From the NCBI GenBank assembly GCA_035629775.1, contig DASPHG010000039.1:1-20153 (forward strand): 20,153 nucleotides of DNA, in the 5' to 3' direction. A program made the position numbers and the translations under genes. The stretch comes from DASPHG01 sp035629775. Lineage in GTDB: Bacteria > Actinomycetota > Thermoleophilia > Solirubrobacterales > Thermoleophilaceae. Under the pieces are notes generated by a model, which was given only the letters and a program-made list of their open reading frames with translations, made no database searches and was not told the DNA's origin. This document shows, piece after piece, positions 11,654-17,315 of this stretch; the stretch's first letter is position 1, and every line of letters starts with the position of its first letter.

Positions 11654-13813
11654 TCACTTCAGCGCCGCGGCGCGCTTCCGGCATTTCTTGCGCTTTTTGG
11701 GCTTCGCCACGGCCTCGCATTCCGCCGTTGCCTTCGCCCGCCGCACGCACAGCCGCTTCTTCTTGCGCTTGCCGATCGTGTCGCACTTCTTGAGCAGCGT
11801 GGCGCGCTTCTTGCAGACCTTGCGCTTGACGCCTTGGCGTTCCTCGCACGCGGCGCTGCGCTTGCACTGCTTGAGCTGCAGCCCGCCGAGCCCGGCGCAC
11901 GGATCCTTCGGGGGGTCGGGCTTGGGACCCGGCGGCGTGTACCGCAGCGCGCGAAGGGCGTTCAGGCGGCCGCCGGAGACCTTTCCGGCCAGCCCGGCCA
12001 CGGGCTCCGCGCCGCCGAGCAGGGCCTGCTTGAGCTGGGCCGCGGTCGCGGTGGGGCGTTTCGCCGCGACAAGTGCCGCGACACCGGCGGTCATCGGGGC
12101 TGCCATCGACGTCCCGTTCTTCATCCCGTACGCCGGCCGGACGCCCGGACCGCACCAGATCGAGATGTCGTCGAGGTAGATGCCGTCGCCGTTCGGCGGG
12201 TCGAAGCCGCCGAATCCGTCGAGCACCTCGAATCGGAAGCGCAGCAGGACCTCCTCCTGCTCCCATACCGCCGTGTCGAGCCCGACCGTGGTCTGGTGCC
12301 ATCCGGGCCCGAGGACCGCCGCGTAGGTCGTGACGCCGAGCGGCAGGCCCGGGTTCCAGGCTGTGGCGCTCGCCGTCTTTGCCTCGACGTAGAAGTTGTA
12401 GCTGAAGGGGTCGGAGCTGGCTGTCGCCGTGGCCGGCGTCCACCAGAAGCTCACGGCGCACGAGTCGTTCGGCCCATGCGTCCGGGCGCTGAACGGGGTG
12501 GCGGTCTGGATGCCGCTGTTGGCCGGGACGGTGTAGCCCACGCCCGCGCCCGGGCTGTCGGTGAGCACCCACTGGCCGGTGTCCCCGGTGCGGGGCGGGT
12601 ACTGGTTCGTGCGCCCCCAGTTGTTCTGGGTGGGGGCGCCGCTGAAGGGGTCGTTCACGCTGAACTTGAAGTACCGCCCGGGCACGATCGTCTCGAAGTC
12701 GTCGTGCCAGGCCGCGGGCGGCACCGTGCTGAAGATGCTCTTTCCGGGCGCCGCGATCTGGACGTGCGCCGGCCCGAAGTTCGAGAAGTCGGCGACCTGG
12801 TCGCGGTTGTCGGTGGCCGCCACGCAGATGGCGTTCGGCTCAGCGGAGAAGTTGCACGGGTACTTGGCGGTGGCGGCCTTGTCGTTGTCGGTGCCTTCGT
12901 TCCCGGCGGCCATGACGAAGAGCGTCTTGGGAGATGCGCGGATCGCGTCGCGCTGCGCGGTCGGCATCGGCTCGCCCGCGGTCACGCCGCCACCGAAGCT
13001 CATGTTGGCCACGCGCGCGCCCATCTTGCCCGCGTAGGTCATCGCTTCTACCGTGGCTGCGACGTCGATCGAGCCATCGTCGGCGCCGACCTTCAGCGGC
13101 ATCAGCGTGACGTCCCAGTTGACACCGCTGACGCCGATGCCGTTGTTGCCCTTCGCGCCGATCGTCCCGGCCACGTGAGAGCCGTGCCCGCCGACGCCGT
13201 CGCGCGGGTCGTTGTCCTTTCCGGAGAAGTCCCAGCCGCGCCAGTCGTCGATCCTGCCGTTGCCGTCGTCGTCGACGCCGTTCGTCTCCTTGCCGGCGCC
13301 GCTCTCGCCCGGATTGCGCCAGAGGTTCGGCGCGAGATCCGGGTGGTCGGGGTCGATGCCGCTGTCGAGCACGGCGACGATCAGGCTCTTGTTGCCCCGC
13401 GTGATGTCCCACGCTGCGGGGGCGTCCACGTCGATCCCGGCGGTGCCCGCCTGGCCCTCGATGGTCTGTCCGGTGTTGCGCAATCCCCAGGTCTGGCCGA
13501 AGCCCGGGTCATTCGGCACGGCCGAGAAGTGCATGAGGTAGTTCGGGTGCGCGTAGGCCACGCCCTCCTGCGCATTGAGCTCGCGGGCCGCGGCCAGAAC
13601 TCCCTCGCCGTCCACGTCGAGCAGCTGCAGTCGCGGCACCCCGAGGTTCTGCTCGACGTCGGCAGCCACCCTGGCGCGGATGCCCGAGCGCTCCGCGGTC
13701 TCCGTGCCCGGCTCGTAGCGCACGATCAACTCGCCGGGCACGTAGGCCGCCGGCGCGACTGAGGGCAGGAGCAGCGCCAGCGCCAGAGGCACCGCTGCGA
13801 GCAGAGTCCGCAC
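11654..13813 (-). CDS. Secreted subtilisin-like serine protease (S8) with inserted domain and Lys/Cys-rich tail
   Basis: A 719-residue exported protease. The signal peptide is about 1-23 (after GTG 13813: RTLLAAVPLALALLLPSVAPA). A propeptide of inhibitor-I9 or fervidolysin-like type follows (YVPGELIVRYEPGT, about 25-100). The catalytic triad is complete: D150 (AVLDSGID), H210 (GGHGSHVAGT) and S569 (GTSMAAP), with oxyanion N305 (AAGN). A beta-rich insertion of about 190 residues (about 368-560) splits the catalytic domain between the Asn and Ser motifs. The last about 85 residues are Pro-rich and then very basic, with eight cysteines at 6-12-residue spacing. GTG 13813 is chosen because the signal peptide begins there; GACGCT lies six bases upstream and no ribosome site is seen. 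It probably degrades extracellular protein. Confidence 0.9.
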   Translation of the reverse strand: MRTLLAAVPLALALLLPSVAPAAYVPGELIVRYEPGTETAERSGIRARVAADVEQNLGVPRLQLLDVDGEGVLAAARELNAQEGVAYAHPNYLMHFSAVPNDPGFGQTWGLRNTGQTIEGQAGTAGIDVDAPAAWDITRGNKSLIVAVLDSGIDPDHPDLAPNLWRNPGESGAGKETNGVDDDGNGRIDDWRGWDFSGKDNDPRDGVGGHGSHVAGTIGAKGNNGIGVSGVNWDVTLMPLKVGADDGSIDVAATVEAMTYAGKMGARVANMSFGGGVTAGEPMPTAQRDAIRASPKTLFVMAAGNEGTDNDKAATAKYPCNFSAEPNAICVAATDNRDQVADFSNFGPAHVQIAAPGKSIFSTVPPAAWHDDFETIVPGRYFKFSVNDPFSGAPTQNNWGRTNQYPPRTGDTGQWVLTDSPGAGVGYTVPANSGIQTATPFSARTHGPNDSCAVSFWWTPATATASSDPFSYNFYVEAKTASATAWNPGLPLGVTTYAAVLGPGWHQTTVGLDTAVWEQEEVLLRFRFEVLDGFGGFDPPNGDGIYLDDISIWCGPGVRPAYGMKNGTSMAAPMTAGVAALVAAKRPTATAAQLKQALLGGAEPVAGLAGKVSGGRLNALRALRYTPPGPKPDPPKDPCAGLGGLQLKQCKRSAACEERQGVKRKVCKKRATLLKKCDTIGKRKKKRLCVRRAKATAECEAVAKPKKRKKCRKRAAALK

Positions 13814-13877
13814 GTGTCCAGCGTCGCACAGGGCACCCGGTGCGCCAGCGAACATTCGTCCAGTCACGCCGAGGTCC

Positions 13878-13883
13878 TACGCT
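13878..13883 (+). promoter_or_regulatory. -10 box (TACGCT) just upstream of the propeller protein
   Basis: TACGCT fits TANNNT and is identical to the box before GTG 16961 on the other strand. Six bases separate it from ATC 13890, which is in frame with the signal peptide of the downstream protein. Transcription is therefore predicted to start at that codon. Confidence 0.45.
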
Positions 13884-13889
13884 GCGCTC

Positions 13890-14942
13890 ATCCTGCGCGC
13901 GACCCTCCCCATCGTTCTTGCGCTCCTGGCCTGCGCTCCCGCGGGGGCCGCGATCCGGGGCCCCGACGGCGTGGAGGTCCAGAACGTCGCGCGCGGGCTC
14001 GGAAACCCGGCCGCGATCGCGTTCGACCCGGCCGGTGGGATCTGGACGACCTCGGCCGACTACGGCGTGCACGCGACGGACGGGGTCTGGTACGTCAGGC
14101 GTCGCGGTGCGAAGCCGAAGCACGTCGTCAAACGGCTGAACACCGCGCTCGGCCTGACCTGGTTCCGCAGCAAGCTCTACGTCAGCCACGTCGTCCCGTA
14201 CAGCGCCGCGAACCGCCGCTACACGGGACGTGTGACCCGCTTCTCGGGCTTCAACGGGCGTCGGTTCAAGCGCCGGCGTACCGTCGTGAAGGGGATCCCG
14301 ACGGGGTTGCACCGCCTGGGCGGGATCGTCCCTGGCCCGGGCGGGCGCCTGTACATGGGGGTGGGGAGCGCCGCCGACACGTCCGCCGGCTCGCGGTGGG
14401 GCGGCACCGTCATCAGCTTCAAACCGAACGGCAAGGACCGCCGGATCGAGGCGCGCGGCTTCCGCAACCCGGTGGGGCTCGCCTTCGCCCCCGAAAGCGA
14501 CATGCTCTACGTCTCGGACAACGGGCGCGACGACCTCGGCAACAACCGCCCGCCGGAGGAGCTGAACCGCTTCCAGGTGACCGGCGGCCGGCGCCACTTC
14601 GGGTTCCCGCGCTGCTGGGGCCGCGGCGGCGGGCGGTGCAGGGGCACGACACCCGCCTACGCGGAGCTCGCGCCGCACTCGGCGGTCGGCGGAGTCGCCA
14701 TCTCCGACGACTTCGGGCGCTTCGGGCCGACCGCGTTCGTCGCGGAGCACGGATCCACGATCGCGTCGCCCCCGACCGGAGGCGTCGTGCAACGCGTGCC
14801 GCTCGGCCGCAAGCGCTCCAACGACGTCGGGTTCGGCCGTGGTCTGCGGCGGCACGGCCCGCTCGGCCTCGCGATCGGGCCCGGGGGCGCGCTGTACGTG
14901 ACACTCCAGAAGTCGGGCCGGCTGATCCGCTTCGTGCCGTAG
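13890..14942 (+). CDS. Secreted beta-propeller protein, PQQ-dependent sugar/sorbosone dehydrogenase-like, with non-canonical start codon
   Basis: About 350 residues. The fold resembles soluble PQQ-dependent glucose/sorbosone dehydrogenases, with six-bladed-propeller segments such as GLGNPAAIAFDPAGGIW, GLHRLGGIVPGPGGRLYMGV, ARGFRNPVGLAFAP and LYVSDNGRDDLGNN, then PEELNRFQVTGG. The first ATG/GTG/TTG in this frame is GTG 13971, which begins inside the first blade strand. Upstream and in frame is a clear signal peptide (LRATLPIVLALLACAPAGAA) with no canonical start. The likely start is therefore ATC 13890, six bases after TACGCT, or CTG 13893. A sequencing error turning ATG into ATC is a simple alternative. 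Whether PQQ is bound is unproven, and many actinobacterial relatives are annotated only by fold. It is divergent from the subtilase. Confidence 0.75.
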   Translation: MLRATLPIVLALLACAPAGAAIRGPDGVEVQNVARGLGNPAAIAFDPAGGIWTTSADYGVHATDGVWYVRRRGAKPKHVVKRLNTALGLTWFRSKLYVSHVVPYSAANRRYTGRVTRFSGFNGRRFKRRRTVVKGIPTGLHRLGGIVPGPGGRLYMGVGSAADTSAGSRWGGTVISFKPNGKDRRIEARGFRNPVGLAFAPESDMLYVSDNGRDDLGNNRPPEELNRFQVTGGRRHFGFPRCWGRGGGRCRGTTPAYAELAPHSAVGGVAISDDFGRFGPTAFVAEHGSTIASPPTGGVVQRVPLGRKRSNDVGFGRGLRRHGPLGLAIGPGGALYVTLQKSGRLIRFVP

Positions 14943-14956
14943 CGGGGCCGCGTTAC

Positions 14957-14985
14957 TTGCCTCGGGCGCGGGGCGGGGGTAGTGT
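14957..14985 (+). promoter_or_regulatory. Promoter of the MGLF/SHOCT operon
   Basis: TTGCCT (14957-14962) and TAGTGT (14980-14985) are separated by exactly 17 bases, giving good -35 and -10 matches. The predicted leader of about 33 bases ends in GGAGG (15013-15017), seven bases before ATG 15025. Confidence 0.5.
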
Positions 14986-15024
14986 CGCCAGTGGACTCTG
15001 AACCCGACATACGGAGGCGGCCCG

Positions 15025-15414
15025 ATGGGGCTCTTCGACAAGATGAAGGACGCCCAGGCGCAGGCGCAGGGCGCGATGGCCGGTGCCAATGCCGGCGGCA
15101 TGGGCGGGATGACGGGCATGGGCGACATGAACGCCCAGGCCGCGTACGCGCAGAAGGCGCAGAAGCTGCACGCCTCTGGGATCGAGGCGCCGGGCGTGGT
15201 GCACGCGATCCGGGCGACCGGCAACACGGACATAGGCGGCGGACAGGAGACGGAGTTCGACGTCTCGATCCGCCCGGCTGAGGGCGAGCCCTACCAGACG
15301 ACGATCACCCAGGCGATGCTGCCGGCGCAGCTCGAGGGGATCGCGGAGGGTGCGGCGATCACGGTCAAGTACGACCCGGACTCGCCGACATCGGCGCTCA
15401 TCTACGGCTGGTAG
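15025..15414 (+). CDS. Hypothetical protein with MGLF-type amphipathic start, paralogue of the next gene
   Basis: A 129-residue protein without signal peptide. It begins MGLFDKMKDAQAQ, followed by a Gly/Met/Ala-rich stretch (about 17-40), a short helix (AAYAQKAQKLHASG), and then a beta-rich domain (about 53-129: GIEAPGVVHAIRATG, then EFDVSIRPAEGEPYQ, then ITVKYDPDSP). The same domain occurs in the following gene with the same order of motifs, so the two are tandem duplicates. A strong GGAGG precedes ATG 15025. No function is known to me. The following gene starts nine bases after its stop behind AGGAGGAA, so they form one operon. Confidence 0.68.
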   Translation: MGLFDKMKDAQAQAQGAMAGANAGGMGGMTGMGDMNAQAAYAQKAQKLHASGIEAPGVVHAIRATGNTDIGGGQETEFDVSIRPAEGEPYQTTITQAMLPAQLEGIAEGAAITVKYDPDSPTSALIYGW

Positions 15415-15423
15415 GAGGAAGAA

Positions 15424-16011
15424 ATGGGCCTTTTCAAGGGCATGAAGGACCTGAAGGACCTGTCCCAGCATCACGGCGGCATGCCGTCGATCCGCGACTC
15501 GTTCAAGGACATCGGCGCGCTGGCCGACGACCGCGGCGAGAAGGAGGTCCTGAAGGACGGGGTTGTCGCGAAGGCCGTCGTCAAGGGCTTCGCCGAGCCG
15601 GTGCCGGGTGACAAGTTCGCGATGCACATCCCGCTCGAGATCCACCCGCCGAACGGCGCGCCGTATCCGGTCGACTACGTCTTCCCGACGACTCGGATGA
15701 AGGCGGCGATCACCGTCGGCATGGAGATTCCGGTGAAGGTGCTGCCGGACCAGCCGGAGCGTGTCGCGGTGCAGTGGGACGCCCAGCAGGCGTCGATCGC
15801 GGCAGCCGGCGGCGACATGGCCGCCGTCACCTCGGGCCTGCAGGCGACCTACGGCGGGGCGGCGGACGCCGCCATGCGCGAGGCGCAGGCGAAGCAGGCG
15901 GCCGAGGACCCGGCGGCGCGGATGCAGAAGCTCACGCAGATGCGCGACTCGGGGCTCATCACGCCCGAGGAGTTCGAGACGAAGAAGAAGGAGATCCTGG
16001 GCGGGATCTAG
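15424..16011 (+). CDS. SHOCT-domain protein, extended paralogue of the preceding gene
   Basis: A 195-residue protein. It starts MGLFKGMKDLKDLSQ, like its neighbour, and then carries the same beta-rich domain (about 40-120: GVVAKAVVKGF, IPLEIHPPNGAPYPVDY, IPVKVLPDQPERVAVQW). An Ala-rich helix (about 122-160) leads to a C-terminal SHOCT module (about 162-195: RMQKLTQMRDSGLITPEEFE, then TKKKEILGGI). SHOCT is a short C-terminal helical module of bacterial proteins thought to mediate oligomerisation or interaction; its exact role is unknown. A strong AGGAGGAA at 15413-15420 precedes ATG 15424. A convergent gene 300 bases away encodes a second SHOCT tail of nearly the same sequence. Confidence 0.78.
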   Translation: MGLFKGMKDLKDLSQHHGGMPSIRDSFKDIGALADDRGEKEVLKDGVVAKAVVKGFAEPVPGDKFAMHIPLEIHPPNGAPYPVDYVFPTTRMKAAITVGMEIPVKVLPDQPERVAVQWDAQQASIAAAGGDMAAVTSGLQATYGGAADAAMREAQAKQAAEDPAARMQKLTQMRDSGLITPEEFETKKKEILGGI

Positions 16012-16012
16012 C

Positions 16013-16027
16013 CGGCGCTAGGCGCCG
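16013..16027. terminator. Short GC hairpin between convergent SHOCT operons
   Basis: CGGCGC (16013-16018) pairs with GCGCCG (16022-16027) around a three-base loop. It lies immediately after the plus-strand TAG (16009-16011) and spans the minus-strand TAG (16020-16018). It has no T-tract, so it may stop or only slow polymerase from both sides. Confidence 0.4.
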
Positions 16028-16392
16028 AAGGTCAGCCCGGTCGGACCGCCGTGCTCGGTGACCAGCTCACCGAGCGCGGCGCGCGTCTCCGGGTGCGCCT
16101 TCCCGACCACCGTCACGCGCGTCCCGGCGCCGTCTGCGTCGAAGCGGGCCGTCAGCCGGAACACGCTCGTCATGAAGCCCTTGAAGAGAAGGGCGAATCC
16201 GAGAGTGCAGATCACCAGGATCTTCTGCGGCCAGTCCATGTAGCGCGCTTCCCAGGTGAGCGAGTTGAACGACTCGTCCGTCAGCTCGAAGCCGCCTTCC
16301 TTGAGCGCCTCGGGCGGCTCGCGCCGCCACTGTTCGATCACCGCCTCAGGACGGTCGCGGACATCGAACTGGAGCTGTAGCTCGTCTGACAT
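16018..16392 (-). CDS. Hypothetical protein with one membrane segment, coupled to a SHOCT gene
   Basis: A 124-residue protein I cannot place in a family. An acidic N-terminal half (ELQLQFDVRDRPEAVIEQW, about 4-22, then ELTDESFNSLTWEARYMDW) precedes a hydrophobic stretch of about 20 residues (ILVICTLGFALLFKGFMTSV, 58-77). A strand-rich C-terminal part follows (FRLTARFDADGAGTRVTVVG; then ELVTEHGGPTGL). The arrangement could be a membrane-anchored START/SRPBCC-like domain or a small fold broken by a hydrophobic core strand; neither is proven. Its ATG at 16392 overlaps the stop of the upstream SHOCT gene in TGATG, so the two are translationally coupled. Confidence 0.6.
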   Translation of the reverse strand: MSDELQLQFDVRDRPEAVIEQWRREPPEALKEGGFELTDESFNSLTWEARYMDWPQKILVICTLGFALLFKGFMTSVFRLTARFDADGAGTRVTVVGKAHPETRAALGELVTEHGGPTGLTFGA

Positions 16393-16961
16393 CAGATTCC
16401 TCCGAGGATTCGTTTCTTCTGGGTCTCGAACTCCGCGGCCGTGATGAGGCCGCGATTCTTCAGGTCGGTCAGCGCCTGCAGGCGCTCGACCGGCGTGCCG
16501 TTCGGCGGCGCCTGCTTGAGGAAGTCGGGTTCCCACGTGGCCGGCGGCCAGGTGCGGTTGAGCGGAGTCTGGGTGCGAAGCGGCAGGTCGGAGGCGGGCG
16601 TCGTGCGCGGCGGCGCCGCGACCGTGGGGGCGGCGACCTCGCCGCGCGCGATCCGGTCCGCCAGCCGCCGTTCGCGCCGCTGGAGGATGCGCGTCACGTA
16701 CCACGGCTTCGCGCCGGCGCCGCGGAGCGCCCAGACGATCATGCCGAGGATGCCGAGCCACGGGCTGAGGACGATCGCCATGACGTGCATCCACGTGTCG
16801 TCGGGGCACGGCCGCGCCGACACGTACGGGCCGCCGGATGCGCAGGTGCCGGTCTGGACGACCTCGTACAGGCCCCAGAGGAAGCCCGCGGCGGAGCCGA
16901 GCATGAGGAGCGCGCCCAGCAAGCTGAGCGACCAGTACCGCAGCGGGCCAGCGCGAGGCAC
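16392..16961 (-). CDS. Two-span membrane protein with C-terminal SHOCT domain
   Basis: A 189-residue protein. Two hydrophobic segments (about 10-35, WSLSLLGALLMLGSAAGFLW; about 59-80, HVMAIVLSPWLGILGMIVWA) flank an outside loop with two cysteines (C40 and C52). A cytoplasmic Arg-rich stretch (ILQRRERRLADRIARGE), a Pro/Thr-rich linker and a SHOCT tail follow (about 157-189: ERLQALTDLKNRGLITAAEF then QKKRILGGI). The SHOCT tail is nearly the same as that of the convergent gene ending at 16011. GTG 16961 is the start; no ribosome site at normal spacing is present, and TACGCT (16973-16968) ends six bases upstream, so it is probably leaderless. Function is unknown. Confidence 0.77.
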   Translation of the reverse strand: MPRAGPLRYWSLSLLGALLMLGSAAGFLWGLYEVVQTGTCASGGPYVSARPCPDDTWMHVMAIVLSPWLGILGMIVWALRGAGAKPWYVTRILQRRERRLADRIARGEVAAPTVAAPPRTTPASDLPLRTQTPLNRTWPPATWEPDFLKQAPPNGTPVERLQALTDLKNRGLITAAEFETQKKRILGGI

Positions 16962-16967
16962 GGCCCT

Positions 16968-16973
16968 AGCGTA
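16968..16973 (-). promoter_or_regulatory. -10 box (TACGCT) of the membrane SHOCT operon
   Basis: TACGCT on the minus strand ends six bases before GTG 16961, with AGGGCC between. It is the same hexamer and spacing as at 13878-13883 on the plus strand. Confidence 0.45.
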
Positions 16974-16988
16974 TCCGCGCCCGGCGGG

Positions 16989-17315
16989 TTACGAAAGAGC
17001 GTCGGCGGGCGCGAGCGCGCCGAGGCCGGCGATCTCGTGGTAGGTCGGCAGCACCGGCACCTGGAACAGACCCGAAGCGAGCGCGCGCGCCTCCGCGATC
17101 TCCTCCGAGTACCAGTAGCGGTCGAAGTCCAGCTTGTCGTCGAAGAGCGCGAACTGGTTGAAGTCGAGCCGGCCATCGGCCGCGCGCAGGAACGCCCACC
17201 AGGTCGCGCCGTAGTTGAGCACGGCCTCCGCGGCCGGCGTCCAGGCCTCGGCGAACTTGTCGCCGCGGAAGGGGTTCGCGACCCACTTGATCTGGACCAT
17301 CACCTGGCCGGCCAT
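16989..17315 (-). CDS. Uncharacterised 108-residue protein coupled to ccr
   Basis: A small soluble protein, rich in aromatics (VQIKWVANPFRGDKF; YGATWWAFLRAADG; NQFALFDDKLDFDRYWYSEE, about 53-72). The strand-helix-strand pattern and size suggest a ferredoxin-like alpha/beta sandwich such as the dimeric alpha-beta-barrel monooxygenase group, but this is a guess from pattern. The ATG at 17315 overlaps the ccr stop in TGATG, so it is made in step with crotonyl-CoA carboxylase/reductase and probably shares its role. No signal peptide, membrane segment or cofactor motif is seen. Confidence 0.68.
   Translation of the reverse strand: MAGQVMVQIKWVANPFRGDKFAEAWTPAAEAVLNYGATWWAFLRAADGRLDFNQFALFDDKLDFDRYWYSEEIAEARALASGLFQVPVLPTYHEIAGLGALAPADALS

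Noticed and set aside
11834..13762. Long open frame on the plus strand opposite the subtilase (642 codons)
   Set aside because: Antisense shadow of a clear protease gene; composition is typical of codon-position GC bias and no motif is present.
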